From NCBI GenBank assembly GCA_035048495.1, contig CM068540.1:8354829-8418828 (forward strand): DNA of 64,000 nt, written 5' to 3'. This DNA is from Euptelea pleiosperma (taxonomy: Eukaryota > Streptophyta > Magnoliopsida > Ranunculales > Eupteleaceae). The notes below the pieces were generated by a model. It saw nothing but the letters and a program-made list of their open reading frames with translations. It did not search any database and had not been told where the DNA came from. Numbering within the stretch: position 1 is the stretch's first letter; each line of letters opens with the position of its first letter. Shown here piece by piece: positions 10,320 through 22,765 of the stretch. The position numbers and the translations under genes were made by a program.

Positions 10320-12489
10320 GGAGTTGGATGATCAAAGGTTGCAGCTTTCAACAACTCAAGCAACTGCAAATGCAAGTGCCACATCAGCTCAATCAACTCA
10401 GCTCCAGTGTTTGGCATTGATAAAGGTATCAGATAAGAAGAATAGTTCTATAAAAGACCACGAGGATCGTGTTAATAGGCTAGGAGTGCAATTAGATCAT
10501 TTGCAAAACGACCTTCAAGCAAGGGAAGCTTCTCAGAAGCAACTTAAAGATGAAGTTTTAAGAATTGAGAAAGAGATAATGGAAGCAGTTGCTAAAGCCA
10601 GAGCTAGCAAGGAGTGTGAGCTGAGGAAAATCTTAGACGAGGTTTCTCCAAAGAATTTTGAGAAGATTAATAAGCATTTAACTGCGAAGGATAAAGAGAT
10701 AGCTAAATTGAGGGATGAAATCAGGATTATGTCTGCACATTGGAAACTAAAAACTAAGGAATTGGAATCACAGGTATGTCTTTGCCCAGTTGACTGGTAC
10801 AATTTACTTTTGTATGTTTGGTTACTAACCAAAGATTCATCTCTGCTGCTCAAGTACCTTGTTCTTGTTTATTTATGAGCTTTTGCCTGCTTATGGAACA
10901 GTTAGAGAAACATCGTAGCGCCGATCAGGAATTGAAGAAAAGGGTACTGAAGTTGGAGTTCTGTCTTCAGAAAGCTCGCTCTCAGACGCAAAAACTCCAA
11001 AGGGTACAAAATATGAGCTTACTCCTATATATTTATTTACCTTCTTTTAGTTAAAATTGAGCTGGATGACATTCGTTGCTGCGACCAGGTGGTTATATTC
11101 ATGTTGGTTGTAAGTTTAATCCTGCCATTTTTCATGTTGAAGCATCGTATCCATGAAAATTGGTTGGGCTCCCTCTTCATGTCATTTAGGGTCCCTATTT
11201 GCTAAACCCCAAGGAGGGTATTGCTCTTGTATGACTGTTGGATCTTAGTCATTTTTCCACTTTTCCATGGGATCTGCTGTGCCAAAATTGACCCAATTGA
11301 ATGACCATAACCATTCAATCTGGCACAATTTTTTTGAATAAAAAATATGCCATTTTTCATCTTACCTGGCCCCAAGAATGTACTGGACTGAATGGTTATG
11401 ATCAGTAAATTAGTCTGCTTTAATGGTCTCAGTGGCTTCTTAGGTAGGTCCAGTTGAAAGGGGCCTCTCGTTCCTCTTCACCTGAGCAACATATGCTGCT
11501 GTAAGGATGATAGTCTATCCATTTTGTATCCCTGATAGGGAACTTCTATATGAGCTCCTGGTCTTAGGCTACAATTTGACACTTAATTCTTGTTTTCATT
11601 TTGTCATTAAAGATGGCATGGCAAGTACGTCCTTTCCTCCTGAATTTAAGATTCTTTTGATGATTGAATTGTATGAGTCACCCCAACAATTTGATCATTG
11701 GGGTAGATCTCCTTGGGAGGACCTGTCAAATGTGGGTCACACACCTTTTGCGTACTCTTTGTTTTCCCTAAACTGGTACTTATGGTCTATGCAATGGGAA
11801 CCTTACATCCATGTGTTGGATAAAAATTGCAAGTCATAGGACCCTTGGAAGAACTTAATCCACAAATGTGTCCCACCATTCAACTGGTCCCGTGTAGTTC
11901 TCCTACGTAAAACAGCAATTCAATTGGATCTTTATTTTTTGGGGGAATTCTATTCTTTCTATCCAAATGAATGTGACAGATGCCTATGGTCATTTGATGA
12001 TATCGTTTTTTTACCATTGGTATAGTAGATCGAACCCAAGATGATGCCCCCACATTTCAACATATGCAGCATGTGACTGTAAACTGTCCATATGATCTAT
12101 CCAATGGGGATCTTAAACCTCTTTTTCCTCTTAAATTTGGTCAGCCAAATGTTCCTAATTTTCTGTCTCTTTCAAAAAGATTCTAATCAGATGTCATCAT
12201 GATTGCTTAATCAGTTTTGTCACAGTTTTGTATTTAAAAGAAAAATCAATTGTCCTATTCTCTTTGCTGGATTGTTTAAACTCCATGTTCACGTCTTTCT
12301 TTGCTCTTTTAATTGTGGCAGATGGGAGAGAGGAGGGACAAAGCTTTGAAAGAACTTAGAGATCAATTGGCTACAGAGCAACTGGGAGGAGATATTGACA
12401 TTGACAAGGAAAATTTCTGGGAAACCTCTGGCTTCAAGATTTTGGTTTCCATGTCAATGTTGATCTTGGTGGTTTTTGCGAAATGGTAA
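10320..12489 (+). pseudogene. NEAP: NEAP nuclear-envelope protein, 3' exons captured by CACTA
   Basis: Exons at 10320-10773, 10902-11003 and 12322-12489 (stop TAA) have intact GT/AG borders and compatible phases. Together they encode about 240 residues with no internal stop. The first exon holds long coiled coils (blocks SPKNFEKINKHLTAKDKEI and LRDEIRIMSAHWKLKTKEL). The second reads [20 protein letters not shown]. The third starts MGERRDKALKELRDQL and ends in a C-terminal membrane span, FKILVSMSMLILVVFAKW. This order matches plant nuclear-envelope-associated proteins, which anchor at the inner nuclear membrane and contact the SUN-domain LINC complex. The N-terminal exons and promoter are missing, so it is a 5'-truncated capture. 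Unlike its two captured neighbours, it shows no lesion. Confidence 0.85.
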
Positions 12490-13781
12490 CATTATCTGTT
12501 TATTTAGTTAGGTTTATTTATTATCATTCACAATGTCTTAGCCAAGCTATTTGGGTTTGGCAACATGAATCCTATTTGCATCCAATTTTATCTAGAACTA
12601 TATGTTCTATTATGGCACTTGTTTTCAAATCTCTACTTACTACCTCAATCCATGGATCCACGCCATTTTCAACTTTCCTCTCACCCTTTTAGAGCTTTCA
12701 ACCTGCACCAAAGTTCTAGTCCTCACTGGCGTTGACATTTGATTAGGTACTTTTATTATTTGTAAAGAAAATTAGATATACAGTAGTAAAAGTAAAACTT
12801 TATTTAAGGAGACAAGTGAAGGTTGTTGTAGAGCTCCTTCATATAAAGTGCTCTCTAGTAGCTTACTACTAGGGAAACCTGTTTTTGTGTTTGTATTATT
12901 GTTCCTTCTTAGCAAGTAATGCTGATGTACTGCATTGTTCCTTCAGATATATGGCCTCAATTTTAATAGGCTTTCCTAGCTAGAATCTTCCATCTAATTG
13001 ATTAAATTGCTTGGATCTACAGGGCATTTCCATGATTCCTTCAAATTGGTTTTTTCATGTGGAATTCATGTGCTAGGAATATATTTTTTGGTCTAACCAA
13101 CCAACACCAAAGTGAAGGCAATTCTTACATGGCACTTTTAAAAACATTTGCAACTTGGACATGGAGATCTCAAGAAGATCGATGCAAGCATTTGAGGTGT
13201 AGAATGTTGTCTCATATTTTCCACATGAATTCCAATACACGAACTAAACAACCAAGCCCAGTAAGAATTGGTTGATTGTTGTGAAATTATTTTTATTAGT
13301 CATCTTGAGATCTTCAAAATGGTTCTCTCAGTGCTGTAGTGATTCATTGGCCTTCGGACCCTCAAGTGGTTTGGGTTTTACTTTGACTGCTTATCATGCC
13401 CATAATCAACTTTTTAGTTGATTATTAATTTGTGCCGTTGTTTTTAGTATGATTAAAACTTGGGATAAATGGTTCGGTTGTATGCTTGTGGGTCCTCAAA
13501 AATACTCCAATCCAACGGATAGAAGTTACTAATCAGGTTAAATTTTGGTATGTAAGACTAGCTACCGATGGGGCAAACATCCATACAGTCGTGGTCTCTA
13601 AGAGTGTGCCACATGGCTCATAAAGCATGCAACCTTTATGTCTTTTAGTTTGCACATTTCCTTGATGTTCATTTGCTGGCTTTCTGCAACTTATACTTAA
13701 CTGCTAATTGTCTGAAATTAGTTTTATTTGTTTAGAACTAGATCCTTATTCTTATTTGCACTATGCATGCAAAAAATGCAG
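12490..13781. other. CACTA interior, including a MITE fragment
   Basis: No gene is recognised. About 13535-13625 resembles the right end of the fold-back MITE family seen at 29764-30090 (phrases GGGCAAACATCCATAC and GTGCCACATGGCTC). Confidence 0.4.
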
Positions 13782-14297
13782 CTCCAACAACAGCTTCGAA
13801 GGTCAAGACAACATGGGTGGGGCGAAGAGCCCGGGTAGTGGTGAGGGCGTAGAAGGTTTCTTGGGAGGGGGATAGTGGAGATTACAGTGCTCGGAGGTTG
13901 AAGAGTTATTTGGGGAGTTCGGAGATGTTGAAGATGTAGTAATTCAATTGAAGGGATATAAGAAGAAGAAGACAATGTCTGCACTTGTTGTCATGGTGTC
14001 TAAAGATGCCGCAGTGAGTATACAATTATAGTTTGTTACTATATGGAGTTGAATATCAATGCATAGTTTTGGTACTTATGTGCAGTGTTTTCTTTGTTAG
14101 GTTGCTGCTATGGGAACATGTGTTGGGATCTTTCGAATCCTTTGCTTGTTCTTCCTCTTCATAAAGTTGCACATACTGAGTTTTCAAGTGCATCTCCCAC
14201 TGAGAAGTATGTGAAACCTGATGAGCCGAAGCTAAATGATCTTCTAGGTGCTGGATATCAAGCTAAAGTTGATTCCATTCCAAACAAGCTCCTAAAG
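13782..14297 (+). pseudogene. DNAJC17: DNAJC17-like RRM protein fragment captured by CACTA
   Basis: Two exon-like blocks with intact splice borders are present, 13782-14013 and 14101-14297. In a patchwork of frames they read KVSWEG..GDYSARRL, FGEFGDVEDVVI, KKKTMSALVVMVSKDAA, VAAMGT, then DLSNPLLVLPL and LNDLLGAGYQAK. This is the RNA-recognition-motif half of the plant DnaJ subfamily C member 17 proteins, thought to act with the spliceosome. The J domain is absent. A single-base deletion just before the FGEFGDVE block and another before DLSNP break the frame, and a TAG lies just upstream of KVSWEG. It is a non-functional captured fragment. Confidence 0.82.
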
Positions 14298-16660
14298 GTT
14301 TGAACTTTTCCTTTGAACCATTGTTAATTCTTTTATTGTCTTTGTGATATGTAAAAATTCATGAACTCACATCTTACTTCAGCCTTCCACTTGTTGAAAC
14401 AATAGGACTTTTTAGTGGCTTTTAGTTTTGTTTGTTTCATTTGCATGTGATGGTTGTATTACTTCAGCCTTCCACTTGTTGAATGAGCTCCAAAATGAAG
14501 GGCATTTGTCTCTCAAACTTATATTGAGTTTATAGCATGAGATCAGATGGTTTGCATTGCTTGTATGCAAGTCGGACTTTAAATACCCCTAAAATTACCA
14601 GTTGTACGTAAACTCCTTGCCTTGTTAGATGAGGATCAATGCCCACTCAGGGTGTACAAAATAGTGTTTAGAAACTCACCAATCAACTCGGGAAACAAAT
14701 GAGCCAACTTGGTTTGGCCAAGCACAAGTACCAAGTTCAAACTCTAACTTTTATAGGGAAATTTGGATATTAATTGGCTAACTGTTTAACAGACAGAAAT
14801 TGAGATACATCGAGCGAAGTCAAGTGTGGGCACGGATTCAACTATTGCTGCTATTTTGAGCATGATGCAAACTCGAGTACAATTGTAATCAGAGCGAATT
14901 TTGATCAAGAATTCATTTTATGTAAACACGAATTCTTTTTTGCTTTACAAATTCTCAAATGACTGTGCAAATTATCACATGATTAGTTTGCAAATATTTT
15001 TACTTGTAATGAATGACGGTGCAGATTGTCACTTTACCATATTGTGAATTCTTTGAAACTCTACAAGGTCATCTTAATAGATGTGATTTTAGTTACCATG
15101 AGTTTACAAGTCAAAGGTTCAAGATTGTAGATGTTTTTTTGAATGTCCCATATCTTGGATCTCAAGTGCCAAGAAATCTTGGTTTGAGAAGTTGTTCCTA
15201 CAGTAAAAAAAAAAAAAAATGCCCTAATTGATTGTCACCCTGAATCTCTAAGTGAAGGCTAATCAAAGCTTCAAAACTTTAGATCTTTTTAAACAGTAAG
15301 AGATTTTTTATTTTTTATTATTTTTGGTACTTAAGAGATGAAGAAAACAAAGAAGATTGATTCCCAAGCAATTCAAAGGAAGAAATTCATTCTATATGAA
15401 GGAAGCTAGAAAGTGGTTGGGTAAAACTTAACTTTTATGGAATTGTCTTTCATCAAACAAGATCAACTAGTATCGAGCGTATTTTGATTTTAGGTTATGG
15501 TGTCAATGGATACTTAAATACTTAATAGACATGACCCCAATTAGTCAAGTTTCGAGGTTTTAGTTACCATGAGCATTTAATTTCTTACTTACACTTGAAG
15601 GAGCAAACTACATTGCCAACTCGCTAGCTAAAAAATTGTGTAAATAGAGCTTCTTTGTACATATGGATTGCTTTTTAATTTTGTAGTTATGATGATATTT
15701 GTTAACTTCTTTAGACCATAATTGTTTACTCAAGAGAAGGGTTAGGAGAGCGCATTTTGTCTTGGGATTCATTCATGTCACACCATTGTCTTGTGATCTA
15801 CTTATTAATGGTAATAAAATCTTTTATTTTTGCTTAAAGGAAATGATTTTAACACAAATTTGAAAGGATATTTATACAACTTGAATGTTGTGATTCTTTT
15901 CTAACTCTCATGCCTTAGCTTGTTGTATTATAGAAGAATAAGAAAGAAAGCAGCAAGAGACATGCACAATACTCTTATTCTCTTTCAGGGTATAAAATTC
16001 AATCTTTATTTTCTTGTTTGTATGATATACTCAGTTGTTTTATTTTTAACTGAGGCTTTACTATGGGATTATATATCTCAACTTGTTATGATTCATTCAC
16101 TTGTTTATTTTTTTGTTCTATTATTCGTTTGATGACAAATATATGCAACACGACTCCCACGTACATTTAACTAATATCGACTTTTAGGTGGCGTAATCAT
16201 CTTAATTCTAGCATAAACAATGAGACATGGACTCAAGATCGAGGAGTAGTTGACTTTTATTCACGCTTATCAAATTTACGGGAACAAGTGGGTCGAGTTA
16301 CAAAGTTCTTACTCGGAAAAGAGCTAGGGTGGACATCTTTTAACTTTTTTTTTTTTTTAAGGGGGGGGGGGGTTTGGAAAGGAGCCTCCACTTTTATATT
16401 TTAATGAAAAAACAGATTGCAATGGGAGTTCTTGCTGTATTTAACACTTAAATCAAATTGAGAATTTATATTTTAATACTGTGTTTATCTTCAAATAATA
16501 GAATTATCAATTTTTTATTATTTGAAATATGAATGAGGTGTTTTAGATTGTGTATGAATCTTCACAGGTAATTTTATTACATTGATAGATAGATTTATGA
16601 GAGCATTAGTGAAAAAATAAAAATTAAAACAATAGTGTTTTAGAAAATGCCATGAGTTTA
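14298..16660. other. CACTA interior, right side, no gene recognised
   Basis: AT-rich sequence with no supported coding region. An A13 run occurs near 15207, and a T-run followed by a G-run sits at 16347-16372. Confidence 0.4.
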
Positions 16661-16930
16661 AAAATTGAATTTATGGCGTTCACTAGATGTCATGCTTGTC
16701 CAAAAGAGCCCATGAATAGTATGTTAAACAATGGCATTCAAATTGTATTTATGGCGTTCTGAAGTGCTAAAATTTTGTGGCATTTATAGAACGCCATTAA
16801 TTTATGGCTTGCAATAAATGCCATTGTTTAACATAGAAAAGCATGGCATAACCTTTACAACGTTTGTTATGGCATTCGATGAACGCCATAAAATGTGCTT
16901 TATGGCATTTTTTGAATGCTATTAAAAGTG
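16661..16930. repeat. CACTA right subterminal repeats
   Basis: At least eight copies of TTATGGCGTT, TTATGGCATT or the inverse GAACGCCATA are packed in 270 bp, often as facing pairs (for example 16868-16890). The motif is the one found inside the left end. Confidence 0.8.
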
Positions 16931-16945
16931 TTATTTGTTGTAGTG
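16931..16945 (-). repeat. CACTA right terminal inverted repeat
   Basis: TTATTTGTTGTAGTG is the exact inverse complement of 3420-3434. It is followed by the AGA target duplication at 16946-16948. Confidence 0.95.
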
Positions 16946-17381
16946 AGAGCGCCTGGGGGAAGTATTCCCCTCAGGCCAAGAAACGTAATAGAAAATCGAT
17001 ATTAAGAAGTAACGGTTACAGGCTCCTCAACAACGACACGCTCCTTGCTGAGGGCCCTATAAAAAGAAAGAGAATCTAATGAAGAAGGGATCGAAAAATA
17101 CAAGTTAAACATAGAGACATGAATCAAGAAGTAGTCCTACAGTATTTGGATCTATCCTGACTTGAGCGTCGGAGTGTGATTTGCAGGTACCACGGCGACC
17201 GGAGAGACGACGGCAATCACGGAATGACCAATCCGGCCAAAAAAGGACACCAGTCGACCCACTCCTCTCGGGATCATTGGAAGTAAGGCCGACCACGCCG
17301 GACAGTTCATCCACCAATCACCAGTCCGTCTCATCGGGGATCATGCGGGTAAAGACACCGGACTTTTCCCCCACAACTACA
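16946..17381 (-). mobile_element. Gypsy-type retroelement, right part (LTR-like) after CACTA
   Basis: This continues the retroelement broken at 3419. Read on the minus strand it starts TGTAGTTGTGGGGG at 17381, a plausible LTR start. It contains CTCCGACGCTCAAGTCAG, which I recognise as common in plant LTRs with Transposase_28-type gag. It also has a TTTTTATAGGG TATA-like site near 17060. If 17381 is the LTR edge, the LTR spans 17381-16946 plus 3419 down to roughly 2880. The matching second LTR would lie left of the window. Confidence 0.45.
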
Positions 17382-17891
17382 TTGCTCTAATATGAAAATA
17401 TATGTATTTGACCTAATTATTCTACCAACCATTTTATAGATTTTTAGTCTGAGATCTAAACTTCACTGCAAAGAAATATACTATACAAATTATAACATGA
17501 TATCAATAAATTAAAATATTATTATAAAAAATTTATTAATTTATAAAGTTAATTCTCATCATATCATCAAATAGCTGGCCAATTTTATTGGTAAGCAAAA
17601 TTATACATTTGACAAAATAGAAAATCAAAACTTGACAAAATCCAAAATACTACATTTGTTGCTTTCAAAATCTAATATTCCAAAATAAAAAAAGAGAAAT
17701 CAAAGTATAAAACTATATCTAATATAATACGTTTTTTTAAATTGATGACTTAGAATACTGGTGTTTGTTTATGAGACATAACATTCGGATGGTTAGGAAC
17801 ATCCTAAGAGTATGGGCTTTGATTTGTATTACATTCAAGAGCTAGGTCAACATTTATATGGTCTTGATTGATTATCATAATCCACGACTTA
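17382..17891. other. AT-rich spacer
   Basis: No gene or clear repeat is seen. The stretch is flanking DNA between the gypsy-type element and the long LTR unit. Confidence 0.5.
17887..17891. repeat. Target-site duplication ACTTA (left copy)
   Basis: ACTTA directly precedes TGTCACGCCCC at 17892 and recurs at 24054-24058 directly after GGGTATTACA. Confidence 0.85.
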
Positions 17892-19635
17892 TGTCACGCC
17901 CCGAATCCGGATACCCAAATACAATCCGAATATCCGTGGATCGACCCGTACCCGAACCCAGAGGTGATCCATGAATGTCCCCTAGTGGTCCAATTAGGTC
18001 AATTAGACTACTAAGGTTCATTCGAAAACCCACTAAGTAAAAGAAGAAAAGATGTAGAAAGCAAATAATTAAAATAATTCATAACTTAAACAATTTAATC
18101 AATCAATTAAATATGGAGAGATGGAAATGAGAACATGCTCTCAATCAAAGGCTTACATGCCCGTGAAAATAAATAAGTAATGTTTTAGAACAATCAAAAT
18201 CAAGTCTTCTAAAGTGTGGGATCGACTCCCAAATCCTAGCCGATCTCCTCGAATGCGTCGGAGTCTTTCGCCTCAAAATCATCTCACGTACTCGATTCCT
18301 CAAAATCTGAAAATGGTATCGGTGTAGCACCGTGAGCCGAGGCCCAGTAATACAATAGTGTGCATGGTATGATATCATATTATAAAAGTTTTTAACCAAG
18401 GTATGCATCTCAATCATATAATAAAGATGACATGAATATAATGGTGAATGCAAGTGAGTACGGGATGCAAATGCAACTAGTACCCATAACCACATAGGGT
18501 CTCCATCTCCTTCCCGCACTGGGAGCGGTCTCATTGACCCATCTGCAGGATATAATAACGTCTGGGGCCTTTCACCCTAGGGTACTGATATTCGCTCAAA
18601 AGTGCTTATTTTAAGCAATTATCCTTTTAGCGTTATTGCATTCTCCTACGTAAAATACTCTATTTACCTACTTTTCTACGTAAGAGTCTCTTCTGTTGCG
18701 TAGAACACACTTTTCTGGACGAAATGGTATATTTGCATGCATTAAACACATTTTTGGAAGTTTAAATATTAAGCCGTTCTGATAAAGTCTCATTACGCGC
18801 TTCTTCTGTCGCAGGAAACCCCGATGGGACGATTCTCGAGACTTGTGGGCCCAAATCGATCATGAAAGCCCATTATCAAAGCTTAAAGAGCCCACATGAT
18901 ATGACTAGAAGATATGGGCCAAATATGGGCTGAATAAGAGGACCAAAAAGCCGGCCCAAAGAACGAAGAGAGCAGGAGAGCCAATGACCAAGAGACGGAC
19001 CAAAGCGTTTAAAGCCACATGAGTCAGCAAAGAATGATAGTCGACTCTACTGGAGAAGCGTGAGGATGGTCACAGTGAAGACCAGGGTTCCAGACCCTCC
19101 GCCAGTGCTTTTTTCCATTTTTTTGATACTTTTTATCTCATCTCTTCTTATTCTCTCTCTCTCTTCATCTCTCGATCCTCGAATCTACTGACTTAACCCC
19201 AGAACTCCTACCCTTCGGCTCTATCTCATCTCCCTTAGCTTTCTGACCGTTGGATCTTCCATCGGACCGTTGGATCTTCAAACGGACCGTTGGATCTCTC
19301 TAGATCCGTCGATCTACCAATTTGGGTCCCAATCAAGTCACCATCCATCCGATCGCCATCAGAATGTCTGTCACATCATCTTGTGAGACGATGGACATCA
19401 TCAGTCCATGTGGGCCAATAGCCGGGCCCATCATCATCGACCCGCTGTCCGACCAGTTAGTGGACCCCGTGAATTTCAAAATAATTTTAATTAAAAAATG
19501 GGGGGTCCACTAAATGGGGAGATTCCCCATAGAAAAGTAGGTTTTTACTTAAAAAAAAAAAAAAATTTTAAAATTATTTTTCTTATTTTTTTTATTCAAA
19601 AAATCCCCTATTTCCATTAAAGGAAATAGGGAAGC

Positions 19636-19720
19636 TTTAAAAGGAGAAGGATAGGGGTTCGTTCGAACCCTAATCCCTCTCCCCTCTTCTCCTCTCCTTC
19701 CCCTAATCTTCTGCCCACGT
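19636..19720 (+). promoter_or_regulatory. Possible TATA box and transcript leader in the LTR unit
   Basis: TTTAAAAG at 19636-19643 is followed about 30 bp later by AACCCTAATCCCTCTCCCC, a pyrimidine-rich leader of the kind seen at plant LTR transcription starts. This is positional inference only. Confidence 0.3.
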
Positions 19721-19828
19721 TTTCGCCTTCTTCTTTCTTCTCTTTTCTTCTTTTTTCTTCTTTTCTTCTTCTTCTTCCTCCTCCATCTTCGCCGGAGTTG
19801 CTAGCAGCAACTCCGGCCATCTGGTCCT

Positions 19829-19912
19829 CGTTCTCCTCCTCCTCCTTCTTCTTCTTCTTCTTCTTCTTCTTCTTCTTCTTCTTCTTCTTCTTCTTCTTTT
19901 TCTTCTTCTCAT
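19829..19912. repeat. (CTT)n microsatellite and polypyrimidine tract
   Basis: About 18 consecutive CTT units are flanked by CTC- and TTT-rich sequence. It produces long spurious open frames of Phe/Ser or Lys/Arg on the two strands. Confidence 0.9.
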
Positions 19913-21404
19913 TTTTTTTATTTTTATTTTCGTTTTCACGTCTTCGACCGGAGTTGCAGGCTGCAACTCCGACAACGCCCACGAGCTCCACCAGAAAGCA
20001 GGCGCTCCGCCCTCCTCTATCCGCCTGATTCGTCTCCACCACCATATCACTCCATCACCTCCAGCAACCATTAACGCTGCCCTCCTCTTCTCTTCTCATC
20101 TCCTCAAACCGCCACCACCTGTGCACGTTGCACTCCACCGGTCGCCAGCGCACCTCTCCGCCTCCACCATCTTCACCGTAGCACCTGCAACAAGCTGCTG
20201 CTCAGCCTGCAAACCTGCTGGTGCACCGGCTGGAATCTAGCTACCCCTTCTCTTACCGTTTTCTCTACCCAGCATCCTCTCTTTCCTTCTCCCTCAACTC
20301 TCTTCTCCACGTGCAACTCCACAAGCCGTGACCCCTTGAAAAACCTTCACACCGTTCTCAAAAACCAGGCTGCCATTAACGTTGCTGGTTGTTCCTCACC
20401 TCTTCATGCCATGTAAGCCGATGCTGGTCATTCACCATCGTCACCACCAACCTGCAAGTGTACCTTGCTGCTCCTCCAAGACAGCAAGGTTGCACCACCA
20501 TTCTCCACATTCGTGCTACCCATGCAACTAGAAAAAAAAAAAAAAAAAAGAAGGGGGAAAGGAGAAAAGGAAGATGAAGAGAGGAGGAGAAGATCCAGCC
20601 ACAACTTCTGCCTCATCATCACGGTAAGGCTCCATTCATCTCCCCAACTTCCTTTAATGGCTGTGATCTTCTTTTAATTCTCTCCCTCTAACTTCTTTCT
20701 CTAAATTTGATTTTCTCTCTCATCTCTCTAGGACTCTCTCTAGTTTTTCTATCTTCTCCTCATTCTCTCTCTAGGAAACCCCTTTAGTTGCACTTTCTCT
20801 CTTATTTTCTCTCTCTACCTATTCTCCTTATATTTTTCTCTCTCTAGAATGTTTTTTTTTTTTTTTTAGTCTGGTTTTGACTGTTGCTAATTCAAATATT
20901 GTAAGGACATTTTGATTAATGAATGATGAAGTTTGTTTTTATCTATTATTTCTTGTGATGATCCGTCAGTTTTTGTTCTTATTCGCGCTAATCCGACTAA
21001 TCCCGAGTGCGGATCGACATCCGACACGAGCCACTGTACAACCCTGTGATTTTTGCAGGATTTGAGTGAAAAAGAATCGGATAATTACAAATATTGTTGA
21101 GATCTAGGATTTCCGTAACCAACGACGCGGAAGAAACCCTACTTTCAGGTACCGAACCCTGATTAATTGATAAAACCAATATAATGTATATAATATACTT
21201 CAACCCCGTTCCCTTATGCACCCCTTATATGAAATGACGTGATGATCATGGTATGACAACAAGATGTACTAGGGTTACACGATATAAGCACACATGTATT
21301 TAACATTTAAATATAAATATAAAATGAACCAATGATCATTAAGAGTAATAATATGGAAACGAATTAGGGTTAACCATGAATAACATGTAATAATCACCGA
21401 AGGT

Positions 21405-21795
21405 CACGATCAACACGGATGAATAATATAAGTGGAAATCACAAGACAATCCAACACACCATGGCCGAACCCTATGAGGGATCCATGACACAAGGTCGAA
21501 CCCTAAAGAGGGATCCAAGACACTTGGCCGAACCCTATGAGGGATCCAAGACACATGGGTGGGATCCCCATGCATATAAGTATAGGTCGAACCATCTAGG
21601 TATAATAGTCAATAAGACATGACCAAATATTACAATCAACATCGATGAATAATATAAGTGAAAATCGCAAGAGAATCCAACACGCCATGGCCGAACTTTA
21701 TGAGGAATCCATGACACAAGGTCGAACCCTAAAGAGATCCAAGACACACGGGTGGGATCCCCATGCATACAGGTATAGGTTAAACCATCTAGAGT
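21405..21795. repeat. Direct duplication, ~225-bp unit
   Basis: GATGAATAATATAAGTG at 21419 recurs at 21644. In both copies it is followed by CCATGGCCGAAC, then GACACAAGGTCGAACCCTAA, then GGGTGGGATCCCCATGCATA. Smaller CCGAACCCTATGAGGGATCC repeats occur inside the first copy. Confidence 0.8.
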
Positions 21796-21879
21796 TTAGT
21801 CAAACAACAAGGTTAAAACCTTAATAGTTAATAATCATTACCGAACCACGAACAATTAATAGATTTTTTACAAAAAATG

Positions 21880-22765
21880 TACTACATTATAAAAATCATA
21901 ACTAAATAAATATGAATTAGAAAAGTATAAACTCAATGGATTAAAAAACTAGATTCATAGAGGTTTTTAGGAAAAAGAAATAGAAAAATATTTAGATTCA
22001 AAATATGGGTCGAAACCCTTAATGAAATGGGTCGGACAGAACCTGAGATTCTGGGTTTTACAAAAAAGTCTAGCACATTTAAAAACTCATAACTTAATCA
22101 ATACATATCAGAAAAATACAAACTCAAGGGTTCTAAAGGTACTATGAAAAATAATTAAAAAAATATTTAGATTAAAAATATAGATCAAAATCTCAGGTAA
22201 AGTGGACCGTGTAAAATCTGGAATTCTGGGTTTTACAGAAAAGTCCAGTACGTTTGAAAAATCATAACTTAATCAATACAAATCAGAAAAATATAAACTC
22301 AAAGGTTCTAGAAACTAGATTGATAGAGGTATCTGTAAAAAATAATTAGAAAAATATTTAGGTTAAAAATATAGATCGAAATCTCAGGTAAAGTGGACCG
22401 TGTAAAATCTGAAATTCTAGGTTTTACAGAAAAGTCCAGCACGTTTGAAAAATCATAACTTAATCAATACAAATCAGAAAAATATAAACTCAAAGGTTCT
22501 AGAAACTAGATTGATAGAGGTATCCATGAAAAATAATTAGAAAAATATTTAGGTTAAAAATATAGATCAAAATCCCAAGTGAATCGGACCGTGTAAAATC
22601 TGAAATTCTGGGTTTTTTTGGTAAAGTCATACAACTTAGAAAAATCATAACTTAATCAATAAAAATTAGAAAAATATAAACTAAACGATTTTGAAAAATA
22701 GATTCACAGAGGTATTTAGAAAAAATAATTATAAAAATATTTTAATTATGAAAATACAACGAAAA
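21880..22765. repeat. Tandem repeat, ~175-192-bp unit, five copies
   Basis: The phrase AATCATAACTTAATCAATAC or a variant occurs near 21897, 22088, 22263, 22454 and 22646. Copies share CAGAAAAATATAAACTCAA, AAAAATATTTAG and GGACCGTGTAAAATCTG. Tandem arrays of this type are common inside long plant LTRs. Confidence 0.85.

Larger units (their letters stand above)
3420..16945. mobile_element. CACTA (En/Spm) transposon carrying host gene fragments
   Basis: The element begins CACTACAACAAATAA at 3420 and ends with its exact 15-bp inverse complement at 16945. The three bases before it (AGA, 3417-3419) equal the three after it (AGA, 16946-16948), the 3-bp duplication expected of CACTA transposons. Subterminal repeats of a TATGGCGTT/AACGCCATA type crowd both ends. 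I find no TNP2-like transposase in the 13.5 kb, so it appears non-autonomous. The interior carries intron-containing fragments of three unrelated host genes (8404-9165, 10320-12489, 13782-14297), all on the plus strand. This fits a Pack-CACTA that copied genomic DNA. Confidence 0.93.

Noticed and set aside
10533..10853. 106-codon minus-strand frame
   Set aside because: Antisense shadow of the NEAP coiled-coil exon.
11507..11839. 110-codon frame between NEAP exons 2 and 3
   Set aside because: It lies in the intron, has no recognisable domain and no captured-exon borders.
17382..17396. GCTCTAATATGA as an inverse primer-binding site
   Set aside because: It matches the initiator-Met site only loosely and lies outside, not inside, the inferred LTR edge.
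18145..18534. 129-codon minus-strand frame in the LTR unit
   Set aside because: No domain, no neighbours of the same frame, and located in repeat DNA.
19617..20071. Long minus-strand open frames of Lys/Arg/Glu and the plus-strand Phe/Ser frame
   Set aside because: They translate the CTT/polypyrimidine tract. Low complexity without domain or start context.
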